Assembly: GCA_002391275.1 (NCBI GenBank)
Contig: DGSC01000031.1
Coordinates: forward strand, 3,231 to 67,230
DNA length: 64,000 bases
Origin: Prevotellaceae bacterium UBA4372
GTDB lineage: Bacteria > Bacteroidota > Bacteroidia > Bacteroidales > Bacteroidaceae
Reading direction: 5' to 3'
Position 1 is the first letter of the stretch. Every line of letters starts with the position of its first letter. Made by a program: the position numbers and the translations under genes. A model generated the notes under the pieces. The model ran no database searches. It saw only the letters and a list, made by a program, of their open reading frames with translations, and was not told the DNA's origin. Positions 1 to 8,692 of this stretch are shown here, piece after piece.

Positions 1-138
1 TTCTCGGCTGCCATCCGTGCTACCGCCGTCAACGACAATCCATTCATAGTCCGTCCATGTCTGTGCAAGAACGGAGTCGATGGTCTTCTTCAGTCCATCG
101 CGGTTATTATAGTTTATGGTAATAATAGAGAGAGTCAT
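1..138 (-). CDS. Glycosyltransferase family 2, N-terminal fragment (runs off the window)
   Basis: Reading the minus strand from an ATG at 138 gives 46 codons open to the window edge. They show a typical GT-A fold start: a hydrophobic beta strand (TLSIITINYNN), the helix with a TIDSVLAQT-like motif, then VVDGGSTDGS, the nucleotide-sugar binding segment of GT2 enzymes. It probably adds a sugar to the lipid-linked repeat unit on the cytoplasmic face of the inner membrane. Its ATG overlaps the TGA of the ATPase gene upstream (ATGA), so the two are probably translationally coupled. The catalytic DXD and acceptor region lie outside the window, so the substrate cannot be suggested. Confidence 0.85.
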   Translation of the reverse strand, partial: MTLSIITINYNNRDGLKKTIDSVLAQTWTDYEWIVVDGGSTDGSRE

Positions 139-1280
139 AAAAGTAAGAAATCGTCAATATTATGTGGGGTGATGACTTTGAATGTGGCGTTAGGATATGC
201 TGATGCAAAAGAGGTGGGACATTTAATGTTCGCCTTATGTTCGTTCCATTTGAACTCAAAGGCTGAAAGCTGTCCGTCTTCTTCCTCTATATAGTCTATC
301 TCGTTCTGTTGCTGTGTACGCCAGAACCAGGACTTGGTAAATCCTTCTTGATAGACCAACCGTTTCATTCGTTCTGCTATCACGAAATTCTCCCAAAGTG
401 GACCTGCATCCGTTCGGTTCTCTATGAAAGAGAAATTACCAATGACCGCATTACGTATGCCCAAATCCCAGAAGTATATCTTCCGACTGTTCTTCAGCTC
501 ATTGCGCAAATTCCGACTAAAGCTGCCCAGACGGAAAATAATATACGCCTTTTCCAAGATATCAACATAGCGTTCCACGGTTTTAGGATCCAACCCCACC
601 AATTGCCCAATCTCGTTATAGCTAACCTGACTTCCAATTTGGAAAGCCAGAGCCTGAAGAAGTTTTACCATCTTATCAGACTTATTGATACCATCAAATG
701 ATAAGATATCCCGATAGAGATAGCTATCCGACAATTCTTTCAGCACTGTTCGCTCACTTCCTGGCGAACAAACGACCTCAGGATAATACCCAAACACCAT
801 TCGATGTGGCAGAAGGCGCAACTCCTCTAATAGATTCGTATGAGCAACCATTTCCCCAAAGGAAATCGGGAAAAGATGAAATTCGCGTTTCCTCCCAGTC
901 AGAGCTTCATTCACTTTTCGTCCCAGATCAAAGGAACTGCTTCCAGTGGCTATAACCTGCACATCTGGCACTTGATCGGTAATCAGTTTTAGTCTTAGGC
1001 CTACATCATCAATCCGTTGGGCCTCATCCACTACAAGAAAGCGATGGGTAGCCAGGATTGTGCGGATACGAGTTGAAGACATATCCTTAAACAAGGCTTG
1101 CACGTCAGGGTCATCACCATTCATCCACATTACATCATTACGGTCAGCAAACATCGTAGAAAGCAATGTTGACTTTCCCACTTGGCGTGCGCCCATGATG
1201 AAAATAGCCTTTTGTGTTCCCAAAAGAGCATTAATAGCATTCTCAAGTTCTCTTTTGATCATAAGATTCTTGCGTATCAA
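135..1280 (-). CDS. AAA ATPase with C-terminal DUF4143 (nuclease-like fold)
   Basis: A 381-residue protein of the AAA_14/DUF4143 family. Walker A (GARQVGKS) lies at about residues 30-37 and Walker B (FLVVDEAQ) at 81-88; a sensor-like ATGSSSF follows at 111-117. The C-terminal third has EIDY...FEFKW, which resembles the PD-(D/E)xK nuclease core typical of DUF4143. Family members are widespread in Bacteroidota and poorly understood; defence or toxin-like roles are often guessed. Here it is embedded in a glycan gene run and overlaps the next gene by ATGA. A start at Met7 is also possible. A promoter-like TATCTTTG and 31-bp direct repeats lie just upstream, suggesting its own, perhaps autoregulated, transcription. 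Confidence 0.85.
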   Translation of the reverse strand: MIRKNLMIKRELENAINALLGTQKAIFIMGARQVGKSTLLSTMFADRNDVMWMNGDDPDVQALFKDMSSTRIRTILATHRFLVVDEAQRIDDVGLRLKLITDQVPDVQVIATGSSSFDLGRKVNEALTGRKREFHLFPISFGEMVAHTNLLEELRLLPHRMVFGYYPEVVCSPGSERTVLKELSDSYLYRDILSFDGINKSDKMVKLLQALAFQIGSQVSYNEIGQLVGLDPKTVERYVDILEKAYIIFRLGSFSRNLRNELKNSRKIYFWDLGIRNAVIGNFSFIENRTDAGPLWENFVIAERMKRLVYQEGFTKSWFWRTQQQNEIDYIEEEDGQLSAFEFKWNEHKANIKCPTSFASAYPNATFKVITPHNIDDFLLL

Positions 1281-1286
1281 TCACCG

Positions 1287-1319
1287 CAAAGATATTACTA
1301 ATCCTCTAAAAATCCCAAA
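1287..1319 (-). promoter_or_regulatory. Putative Bacteroidota promoter of the DUF4143 ATPase gene
   Basis: On the minus strand TATCTTTG (1287-1294) matches the -7 consensus TAnnTTTG, with TTTG at 1316-1319 as the -33 box and a 21-nt spacer, slightly long. The start codon of the ATPase gene is at 1280, so the 5' leader would be only a few bases. The -33 box lies inside the first of two 31-bp direct repeats. Confidence 0.45.
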
Positions 1320-1373
1320 TTATTATAAGATTTTTGGATTTGAATCCCAAATTATTATAAGATTCTTGGATTT
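1311..1373. repeat. Tandem 31-bp direct repeat overlapping the promoter (operator-like)
   Basis: Two near-identical copies (1311-1341 and 1343-1373, one mismatch seen, 32-bp period) of an AT-rich unit beginning AATCCCAAATTATTATAAGA. The proximal copy overlaps the proposed -33 element of the ATPase gene. Repeats at a three-turn helical period over a promoter are typical of a repressor or autoregulator binding site. Confidence 0.6.
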
Positions 1374-1490
1374 ATACCTTAATTTAATATAAGAATTTTG
1401 AAATATGGCACAAATATTATGTAGCGAGTGTTCAGATGCAAAGAGCCTTAAAAAATTCTTCTACCTGTCTTAATATAATTAATAGTACTA

Positions 1491-1543
1491 TGCACTAAAC
1501 AAGTGCAGAAATCTAAGAAAATTGCACTATTGTAGTGCAATTT
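1491..1543. repeat. Two tandem hyphenated palindromes TGCACT-N5-AGTGCA
   Basis: TGCACT/AGTGCA arms with 5-nt spacers occur at 1491-1507 and 1523-1539; the second extends to a 10-bp perfect stem (1519-1528/1534-1543). Their centres are 32 bp apart, about three helical turns. They lie in the 362-bp gap 1281-1642 between the acyltransferase and the ATPase. They resemble paired binding sites of a dimeric regulator; the second could also form an RNA hairpin. The same gap holds a degenerate direct repeat (around 1433-1462 and 1553-1582, cores GCAAAGAGCC). I see no gene in it. Confidence 0.5.
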
Positions 1544-1642
1544 GTCTGTAATCAGACGCAAAGAGCCATAAATCATTCTTTTGCTTACCGTAGATATTAT
1601 AGTTTCTCATAATAATGGAGCGGGTCTTGACAAAATCATACT

Positions 1643-2677
1643 TTAGTTTTTACCAATAATCCATCTCATACCTCGCATATTGAGAATCTGAACCCAAAAC
1701 AGGCTCCAAAGTATGCTTCCTATAAGCATCCCGAAAACAATACTTATTGCTATAACCGTATTTCCATTTATATCTAAAGATAGTAAATCAATGAATCGAG
1801 ATGCAATCATTAAGAATGCAAAATGGGTGAGATATATAACAAGAGAATTTCGGCCAAGATATTCCAAGATGCAATTCTGTCCAATCTTTTTACTCAAACA
1901 GAGAATCCCCAGTGTGCCCGTCGTTGCCAATATCAGATATAGAGGCCACGACTTTAGACCGAAAGTCACATTGGAGCATAATGCAGGTATTGGGTAGTCA
2001 AAGACAGCCAATAAAGAAGATAGTATAACAAAGATTAAGCCATTTATATATATACGTGTGGTTAGGAATGTTTGTGACGATACTTTTACCCAATGTCCAA
2101 GATAAACAAACACTGCAAACGCAAAAGCATGAAACACGGACAATATGTTCAATGAAGGATGCTTGCCGATCATAAAACAACCAAAAGCCGACATTCCACA
2201 AAGAATCAACAGCCGTAATATGTTATGGTCTACAATATAAAGAAGAATCCAGATAAAGAATTTTGCGATGAACAATCCCATGACAAACCACGGAAAGTTT
2301 AGTCCTGTTATGAATTCAAATACTCTGTTCAGCCATAAATCGGGTTGAGTTGTGACTAATATCATAAATAGCGATATGATTATTCCGGGAACAACCAGAC
2401 GTCTGAAGTCATCCTTTAACTGTTTTGCCAGTGGCTTGTTAAAATTAGAGCAGAAACCTGTGATGCAGAAGAATGCTGCCATATAATAGGGCGCAACAAA
2501 TGTATTGGCAACAAAGGACGTAACCTCATAGACTCTATGTGTCAATGAAAGGTTTCCGTATTTCTCCATAGCATATAACAAGTGGCCAAATGCCACCATT
2601 ATTATGAGGATACCCTTCATCACGTCAATATAAGGAATGCGAGACGTATGCCTTTCGTTAGGTTTAATATCAGCCAT
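1643..2677 (-). CDS. Acyltransferase family 3 membrane protein
   Basis: A 344-residue polytopic membrane protein that begins with the acyltransferase-3 signature: IPYIDVMKGILIIMVAFGHLLYA, whose His is the proposed catalytic residue. About ten hydrophobic segments follow. Family members O-acetylate or otherwise acylate sugars of O-antigens, capsules and peptidoglycan at the inner membrane, using cytoplasmic acyl-CoA. Its start overlaps the stop of the GT4 gene upstream by one base (TAATG), so it belongs to the same transcription unit and probably decorates the glycan made here. Acyl group and acceptor are unknown. Confidence 0.85.
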   Translation of the reverse strand: MADIKPNERHTSRIPYIDVMKGILIIMVAFGHLLYAMEKYGNLSLTHRVYEVTSFVANTFVAPYYMAAFFCITGFCSNFNKPLAKQLKDDFRRLVVPGIIISLFMILVTTQPDLWLNRVFEFITGLNFPWFVMGLFIAKFFIWILLYIVDHNILRLLILCGMSAFGCFMIGKHPSLNILSVFHAFAFAVFVYLGHWVKVSSQTFLTTRIYINGLIFVILSSLLAVFDYPIPALCSNVTFGLKSWPLYLILATTGTLGILCLSKKIGQNCILEYLGRNSLVIYLTHFAFLMIASRFIDLLSLDINGNTVIAISIVFGMLIGSILWSLFWVQILNMRGMRWIIGKN

Positions 2678-3819
2678 TACTTACCGAGTTTTTTGTACAA
2701 CTCATACACTTGCTTTGAATTATTTGTTGAGCTGAAATGATGCTGTGCATAGCTCCTCCCTGCTGAAGAAATAGCATCAATCTCAGCATAATGATCCAAG
2801 ACCCAGCACATTTTATCTGCTAACGAGCGGAAATCCCCCGACTTATAGAGAATGCCCGTTATCCCGTCTTCTATCAGTTCTGTATTGGCACCCGATTCAT
2901 TGGCAATGACCAAGAGGTTTTGCAGTTGGTATTCTATGGTTACCCTTCCGAAAGCTTCAGCCTTTGAGCACATGATGCCTACATCCATCGTTGCAGCCAA
3001 CGACTGTATGCCATTCATTTCTGGCAGTACGCGTACATATTCTGTTAAACGCTTTTCATTTATGAGGGCAATCAGTTCGTCAGTGTAGGGTTGAGTGTGA
3101 ATACCCACTAATGTCAGGCGGCAAGGTTTTTTTATTTGTCTGACATTGATTAACTCATCCATCGCCTGCACAATCTCTTTTTGGTTCTTTCCCTCGCTGA
3201 TGATTCCGGCACAGAAAAACTGAACGGTAACATTATCATGGGTGGAGAGAGGCATGTCAGCAGCTGCTAAGATGCCGTTGTAGATGGTATGTACCTTGGC
3301 AAACGGCAGTTTATTCCTATAATAATTTGCCACAGACTTCGAGATAGCAATATAAGCATCTGCGTGCCGATAAGTATATCTTTCGTACCATTGGCCACCA
3401 ATGGGTTTTAAGCTATAGTCCAAATCTCCATATTCGCGGAGATGCCAGACGTGTTTTATGCCCAGTTGCTTACTCAAGTAGCCCCCGATATCTATAACAC
3501 TACTATTAGAATGTATAATATCGAAGTGATAGGCTTGCAACTGTTTGACAAGTTGACGCAACCTCCATAAGTAGCGAGCATATCCTAAGACATTGCGCAG
3601 TGTGGGGTGTTCAAGTTTGAAGAACCGTATTTCAGTAGTAATAACAGGGACACCAATTTCCTGTAGTGAGTCAATTATAGACCCATGAGGCTTGTCAGTT
3701 ACAGGAGCTAACACAACAGGTTCCACCCCATATTCCTCTTTCAACTCTTTGATGAGTTGGTACATGGAGCGGTTGGCACCAGCCATGTTTGTGACATGTG
3801 TGATGAAGAGAATTCTCAT
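2677..3819 (-). CDS. Glycosyltransferase family 4
   Basis: A 380-residue GT-B glycosyltransferase. The N-terminus (MRILFITHVTNMAGANRSMYQL) is the acceptor domain with its Gly/Ala-rich loop. The C-terminal donor domain has GIISEGKNQKEI and the EX7E-type element EAFGRVTIE near residues 290-298. It should transfer a hexose or deoxyhexose with retention of configuration to the growing lipid-linked oligosaccharide in the cytoplasm. It sits between wzx and the acyltransferase. An 11-T run (3849-3859) lies in the short gap upstream. Sugar specificity cannot be read from sequence. Confidence 0.88.
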   Translation of the reverse strand: MRILFITHVTNMAGANRSMYQLIKELKEEYGVEPVVLAPVTDKPHGSIIDSLQEIGVPVITTEIRFFKLEHPTLRNVLGYARYLWRLRQLVKQLQAYHFDIIHSNSSVIDIGGYLSKQLGIKHVWHLREYGDLDYSLKPIGGQWYERYTYRHADAYIAISKSVANYYRNKLPFAKVHTIYNGILAAADMPLSTHDNVTVQFFCAGIISEGKNQKEIVQAMDELINVRQIKKPCRLTLVGIHTQPYTDELIALINEKRLTEYVRVLPEMNGIQSLAATMDVGIMCSKAEAFGRVTIEYQLQNLLVIANESGANTELIEDGITGILYKSGDFRSLADKMCWVLDHYAEIDAISSAGRSYAQHHFSSTNNSKQVYELYKKLGK

Positions 3820-3897
3820 TATCTGATATCTAAGTATTTGAGTTGCCCTTTTTTTTTTTCAAATGTTTTTTTTCGAGCCATTATATTGAAACATATC

Positions 3898-5373
3898 TCA
3901 TACCTCGTTCTTCTTTTTAAGACGATTAATGAGAGCCTTGCCCTTAGATATTACATCAAATACCCCTGTTATTTGCATGTAAGCCAATGTAACAACCGTC
4001 GCAGATGATAATTTCAGGATCAGAGAAGGAATCAGCGGTATTTCCACATAGCAGTTCAGCAAATATAGGATTGAAGCGACAATAATGCAATTGCCCAAGG
4101 GCTTTATTAGAGTCCTGAGAAAGACCAGAATATTCGATTTCAGCACATGATGAAACATCACAGAGAACGTGAAAAGCAATCCTATAACGCTGTAAAGGGT
4201 AAATGCTAATGCAACAGCTTCAATTGTTCGAAAATAGTAAGAAGCAATAAGGAAGCCGATTACAACCGCAGCTGAATTAACGCATCCTACGAAAAACAGA
4301 CATTTCGTTGCATTACTGGCTTGGAAAATGGATCCAGTCGTACTTGTTAGCATAGCGCATGGCAACGACAGGCAAAGAATCTGGAAACAGGGGATGGCCA
4401 GTTCCCATTGAGGGCCATACATGAAGCGGATAATTTCCGGTCCACACATACACAAGGTGATACCTAAAGGAAAACTGATGGCAGCCATGACAGAGATGAC
4501 CTTCAGGTATTGTGTCGCCATCATGGACATATCGTTCTGATATTGGGCAAAATTAGGCTGAAGGACGGGATTCAGTACGGCGGTGATGTTGTTCTGAGGC
4601 TGTTGCATCAGACGGTACGACTTATCATAATAGCCAAGGTCACGTATAGACATCCAGCGGCCAATAATGAGCTTGTCCAAATTACGAAAGAAATAGTTGA
4701 CCAGCTCAAAGGCTAACTGATAGAGAGAAAAGGAAGCCATTCGCTTGATGGGAGCCATAGACATGTGGAAGTCTATGTTGCATTTATAAAAATGACGAAC
4801 ATAGATAATACCAAGTATGGAGCTGATGAATGGTGCTATCATCAAGGAATAAACTCCTAAACCCTTGTATGCCGCAAAAATAGAAATGGGTGCTGCCAAC
4901 AAATTCAATGAGAAGGAACAGATTGCCATCTCTTTAAATCGCTGGTTCTTAACCATCAAAGTGCTTGGGATGCCATTTATAACTCCTAAGAAGAAATTCA
5001 AGGCTAACAGCTGACAGACTGGTACCAACTGCTTGTTCTCATAAAATGAAGCAATCGGCCATGAAAGACAAAAGAACAGGAATGAAAGCAAGAAACCAAC
5101 TATGACAGAGAATGTGAAGACAGAATTAATGTCCTTCTGCTGCAAGTCCTTTTCTTGGATAATGGCTGGTCCTAATCCCATGCTAGAGATAATGCCAATA
5201 AATGACAGAATCACGGAGGCCAAAGCTAACAACCCAAATTCTGCGGGCGAAAGCAAACGTGCCAGAATCATAGAAACCAGTATGCTCAAGAGCAAGCCGG
5301 AATACTTGTCAATCGTTATCCAGAACATGCCTTTCAGCATTTTCGACTTCGTTGAACTCATCTGCAAATGCAA
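3898..5373 (-). CDS. wzx: Polysaccharide flippase, Wzx/WzxC-like (MOP superfamily)
   Basis: A 491-residue protein with about 12-14 hydrophobic segments and the typical N-terminus SKMLKGMFWITIDKYSGLLLSILVSMILARLL, followed by LSPAEFGLLALASVIL, as in the WzxC/RfbX group. These flippases move undecaprenyl-diphosphate-linked repeat units across the inner membrane. It is the only flippase seen in the window, so it may serve the whole glycan locus although the polymerase gene is about 27 kb away. The start may be Met5 (MSSTKSK) rather than Met1. The C-terminal LKKKNEV tail is cytoplasmic-looking. Confidence 0.85.
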   Translation of the reverse strand: MHLQMSSTKSKMLKGMFWITIDKYSGLLLSILVSMILARLLSPAEFGLLALASVILSFIGIISSMGLGPAIIQEKDLQQKDINSVFTFSVIVGFLLSFLFFCLSWPIASFYENKQLVPVCQLLALNFFLGVINGIPSTLMVKNQRFKEMAICSFSLNLLAAPISIFAAYKGLGVYSLMIAPFISSILGIIYVRHFYKCNIDFHMSMAPIKRMASFSLYQLAFELVNYFFRNLDKLIIGRWMSIRDLGYYDKSYRLMQQPQNNITAVLNPVLQPNFAQYQNDMSMMATQYLKVISVMAAISFPLGITLCMCGPEIIRFMYGPQWELAIPCFQILCLSLPCAMLTSTTGSIFQASNATKCLFFVGCVNSAAVVIGFLIASYYFRTIEAVALAFTLYSVIGLLFTFSVMFHHVLKSNILVFLRTLIKPLGNCIIVASILYLLNCYVEIPLIPSLILKLSSATVVTLAYMQITGVFDVISKGKALINRLKKKNEV

Positions 5374-5397
5374 TTATGAATAATCAGTGAACAGTAT

Positions 5398-6282
5398 TTA
5401 AAATCTTAGCAAGAAATGTAGTAATCTTTTTATTCTATTTCTTCTTTTTTCTTTCTTGTCAAATTCCGCTTTCTGTTTTAATTCTTCCACACTCATATAT
5501 TTCTTATACCAAAAGAACAATCCCTCGTTTCTTTCTTTAACGATAGCAAGAAAATTGCTGAATTGATTTTTATTCAGACTCTTTTCTATAGAATCCAATG
5601 AAGCAATGGTGTTCTCTTGCCAAACGCTGGCATTAAGATCGTTGGCAGTAGAAGCAAACTCCCTAATAAAGAGCAGACGGTCAATCATTTCAAACTCAAA
5701 ATGATTATAAGCTGCGATTACGAGTATTGCCCAATCGGCCATCGGTACCTTTGAACCTATAGCAGGGAAGCCGCCTATTTCAAGCAATGATTCCCTGGAA
5801 TAGCATGTTCCAGAAGGGGTTAATCCTCCCCAGATAAAACTGTGAATAGAGAATTCACCCGAGAACATGGTGTTTATCTTTTGATGTCCTCGGTCTAAGG
5901 CTGCCTGGAAATCCCTAAACATGCTATGCCCCCATAAGATATACTTAGACGGGAACTGTCTTTCTTCAATTCGCTTTCCTAACAATAATAGGGCATCTTT
6001 AGTAAGAATATCATCGCTATGGCAAAACAGGACATAATCACCTTTTGCTTCTTTCAAGCAAATATTATGATTTGAATACATGTCAACTGTTTGGGGATTG
6101 GTCACGACACGAATCTTGTTGTCTTGAAACAATAAGATTTCTTCCAAAGTACCGTCAGTCGATGCATTATTCACGACAAGAACTTCATAATCTCCCTTGT
6201 AGGTCTGATTTAATGCACTTTGAATTGCTCTGGAAATCGTTTTCCTATTGTTGTATGTTGGTATTGCTATTGTAAACAACAT
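5398..6282 (-). CDS. Glycosyltransferase family 2
   Basis: A 294-residue GT-A enzyme. FTIAIPTYNNRKTISRAIQSALNQT and VVNNASTDGT form the nucleotide-binding start, and FCHSDDILT around residues 90-98 supplies the metal-binding acidic pair. The C-terminus is basic (KKEKRRNRIKRLL), suggesting membrane association. It lies between the dideoxysugar genes and wzx, so it is a candidate for transferring the CDP-dideoxyhexose or the residue next to it; this is inference from position only. Confidence 0.85.
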   Translation of the reverse strand: MLFTIAIPTYNNRKTISRAIQSALNQTYKGDYEVLVVNNASTDGTLEEILLFQDNKIRVVTNPQTVDMYSNHNICLKEAKGDYVLFCHSDDILTKDALLLLGKRIEERQFPSKYILWGHSMFRDFQAALDRGHQKINTMFSGEFSIHSFIWGGLTPSGTCYSRESLLEIGGFPAIGSKVPMADWAILVIAAYNHFEFEMIDRLLFIREFASTANDLNASVWQENTIASLDSIEKSLNKNQFSNFLAIVKERNEGLFFWYKKYMSVEELKQKAEFDKKEKRRNRIKRLLHFLLRF

Positions 6283-6330
6283 TGCTTTTACATATTTTAT
6301 CTTTATACTAAAAGAAGCCGGCTTAATATC

Positions 6331-7197
6331 TCAACATTCTTTTTCTTTAAGAAGTATTTTGGGTTCCCATCCTTCGAGAACGACGCCTTTATACGGAGTC
6401 ATCACTTCCCTGTTACGATAAGGACGTTTCCCCCAATTAATTCTTAGTTTAGCCCCATTCTGTTGTTCATAGAGCCTTGCCAGTTCCCTTAAAGAAAGCT
6501 GCCTCCCTGAAGAGATTACATATTCTGGCCTCACCTTTTCATTCTTTGACAACATCCCTGCCAATTTAATGATTCCGGCAACGACATCATCCACATGAAC
6601 GATGTCAAGACGTTGATAGCCGGGCGACATATCCAATTCTTCTCCTGTCTTCGAAATACGTTCAAATAGCGCGAAAATCTTTTTTCGTGTGTCATCTGGT
6701 CCATACGTATCACAGAGTTTAAGTGTACAGAATCGAAGACTGGACGTTTCTGTATAGTATTTTGCCATGGTCATAAAAGCCTGTTTACTTGCCGCATACA
6801 AATTAACAGGATTATATTCATCCGACTGATCTGGCACATTATAGTTTTGCCATATAGTACCTATGTTTAGGAACCAGTTTATTCCTGCTGTTTTGCCGGC
6901 CTCTAACAATGCTGTGCCCAAATAAATATTGCTTAACACAATATCTTTTATCTGGTTCGGCTGATGTTCGGCCACATACAAGGACGCTAAATGAATGATA
7001 CCTTCAATCTCGTTTTCTTCAAAATAGGATATCAGATGATCTATATCATCGGCAAACTCAACTACATGTTGCACCCCCAGTCCCCTCCAATCAGAGCCCG
7101 GACGAATCAGTATGTGAACGTTGTGTCCGTTAGTCCTGAGAGCAGGAATTAAATGTTTGCCGATAAAACCTGTAGCACCTGTAACGAGAATATTCAT
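6331..7197 (-). CDS. NAD(P)-dependent sugar epimerase/reductase (extended SDR)
   Basis: A 288-residue extended short-chain dehydrogenase. The Rossmann motif GATGFIGKH is at residues 7-15 and the catalytic YxxxK (YAASK) near 133-137, after LNIGTIWQNYN. It is closely similar in layout to the neighbour at 7736-8689 (both have xYWQNYN/IWQNYN and end with NREVM-P). Such proteins in CDP-3,6-dideoxyhexose clusters reduce the 4-keto group of CDP-4-keto-3,6-dideoxyhexose (AscF/RfbS/Abe type) or epimerise a sugar. The start overlaps the RfbC-like gene by ATGA. Which of the two SDRs is the reductase is not clear. Confidence 0.8.
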   Translation of the reverse strand: MNILVTGATGFIGKHLIPALRTNGHNVHILIRPGSDWRGLGVQHVVEFADDIDHLISYFEENEIEGIIHLASLYVAEHQPNQIKDIVLSNIYLGTALLEAGKTAGINWFLNIGTIWQNYNVPDQSDEYNPVNLYAASKQAFMTMAKYYTETSSLRFCTLKLCDTYGPDDTRKKIFALFERISKTGEELDMSPGYQRLDIVHVDDVVAGIIKLAGMLSKNEKVRPEYVISSGRQLSLRELARLYEQQNGAKLRINWGKRPYRNREVMTPYKGVVLEGWEPKILLKEKEC

Positions 7198-7739
7198 ATC
7201 GAAAATGGAGAATCAAAATCTTTTAATTTAGGAAAAGTAAGATCGCGACCAGAGACTATGGGCTGTTCCAACCCCCACTCAAAGTCTATGGAATCGTGGG
7301 CGATGCCACAATCATGCTCTTTGTTATAGCAGGATGTCTGAGCATAGTTTACGATTGACCCTTCTTCCATTGTCTTAAAACCATGTGCAAATCCTTTAGG
7401 GATATAAAGATATTTACCTTGCTTGTCGTCTAATTCTATGGAGAAGCACCTGCCAAAAGTCTTGGAGCCACGGCGTATATCCAGCACAACGTCAAGGATT
7501 CGACCTTTGCTAACGTGTACCATTTTTACATGGTCGCATGGTGGCGTCTGGAAGTGCATACCTCGAATGACATCTTTTCTGTTAACCGAGTAGTAGATTT
7601 CTTTGAAATCACATTCTAAGCCATTCTCGCGGAAGAACTCTTCGTTGAAAAGTTTTTGGAAGCATCCACGGTCATCTTGGAAGTTGATTGTCTGGAGGAC
7701 ATATAATCCTTCAAATGGTGTTAGTATCTTTTCCATCAT
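7194..7739 (-). CDS. RfbC/AscE-like dTDP/CDP-4-keto-sugar 3,5- or 5-epimerase
   Basis: A 181-residue cupin-fold protein of the dTDP-4-dehydrorhamnose 3,5-epimerase family, at the usual length. Signatures are RGMHFQ (catalytic His near residue 62), the strand VKMVHVSKGRILDVVLDIRRGS, IPKGFAHGF near 117-125 and NYAQTSCYNKEHD. In this neighbourhood, with rfbF/G/H and no rmlA/B/D, it more likely acts like AscE on a CDP-4-keto-3,6-dideoxysugar, giving an L-configured product such as CDP-ascarylose, than in rhamnose synthesis. That assignment is inference. It overlaps both flanking genes by ATGA. Confidence 0.75.
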   Translation of the reverse strand: MMEKILTPFEGLYVLQTINFQDDRGCFQKLFNEEFFRENGLECDFKEIYYSVNRKDVIRGMHFQTPPCDHVKMVHVSKGRILDVVLDIRRGSKTFGRCFSIELDDKQGKYLYIPKGFAHGFKTMEEGSIVNYAQTSCYNKEHDCGIAHDSIDFEWGLEQPIVSGRDLTFPKLKDFDSPFSI

Positions 7740-8689
7740 GCCGCAATCTTTAGGCTGCCAAAGATAACGGCAGATGAATAATCTACGTTTAATTTACCCC
7801 CCCCAGCTACCTTCTTCAGGCCTGATTCAAGGGGCACTTTTGCTTGCCATCCTGGAAGTATTTCCAGCTTGTCTGTTGGTTTCATCACTTCTCGATTTTT
7901 GTATGGCTTGCCGCCATAACTTATGATGACTGGTCTGTTCAACATTGTTCTATAGATTTCCACTATTTCTTTTAGCGATTTCCGTCTATTCGTATAGACT
8001 CCATACACATTGTTGATTATTTCACAATCGGTACATAGCAGATTATATGCTTGCTCGTATGCTGCACATACATCCGATATAAACACCATGTCTAAGAGCT
8101 GTTCACCTGCAGACAGTTTCAGCTCTTCATCTGTGCCGGCTTTCTGTTTTATGATATTCCACAGTTTCGGCCGCTTATCTTCTGTGCCATAGACATCATA
8201 CAATCTCAATGTTATGGCTCTGATTCCCTCTGCCTCGGTGTAATACTTCAGAATTTTCTCAAAAGCCTCTTTTGTCGCTGCATAGAGGTCAACAGGATTA
8301 TAGTCTTCATTATTATAGTTCTGCCAGTAACTGCCTGTGCCGACGAAAAGCCGTGTACCAGACATCTTCATTGCTTCAAGAATCTCCGTGCCAAACTGGA
8401 CGTTGCTCTGAATGAGCATGGGCACTTGTTCGGGCGTGTAATTTGTAATTACTGCCGCTGCAAGATGAAAGACGATATCAGGCTTTATCCTCTTAAAATA
8501 ATCACACAGGCGGCTGATATTTCCATCGTATTCAAAGACATCTATCCGTGGAAGAACATCTTCGATATTGGAAAACCCAAACTTAGGATCAGCCACAACA
8601 TGAATGTCCCATTCCTTGCCAAGTAAGTATTTCAGCACATGGGAACCTATATAGCCTGTTGCGCCTGTAATGATACATTTTTTCTGCAT
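7736..8689 (-). CDS. NAD(P)-dependent sugar epimerase/reductase (extended SDR) with a G8 tract near the 3' end
   Basis: A 317-residue extended SDR. Rossmann motif GATGYIGSH is at residues 8-16 and the catalytic YAATK near 140-144 after GTGSYWQNYN. It probably handles a CDP-deoxysugar, like its paralogue at 6331. Family similarity seems to end at GWQAKVPLESGLKKV, just before a run of eight G (7797-7804). The last 22 residues after the run look unlike the family; 7 or 9 G would create a stop almost at once. With 8 G the frame ends in ATGA with the rfbC-like gene, keeping translational coupling. Confidence 0.8.
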   Translation of the reverse strand: MQKKCIITGATGYIGSHVLKYLLGKEWDIHVVADPKFGFSNIEDVLPRIDVFEYDGNISRLCDYFKRIKPDIVFHLAAAVITNYTPEQVPMLIQSNVQFGTEILEAMKMSGTRLFVGTGSYWQNYNNEDYNPVDLYAATKEAFEKILKYYTEAEGIRAITLRLYDVYGTEDKRPKLWNIIKQKAGTDEELKLSAGEQLLDMVFISDVCAAYEQAYNLLCTDCEIINNVYGVYTNRRKSLKEIVEIYRTMLNRPVIISYGGKPYKNREVMKPTDKLEILPGWQAKVPLESGLKKVAGGGKLNVDYSSAVIFGSLKIAA

Positions 8690-8692
8690 AGC

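Noticed and set aside
309..955. Two plus-strand frames within the ATPase gene
   Set aside because: Antisense to a gene with Walker A, Walker B and DUF4143 motifs.
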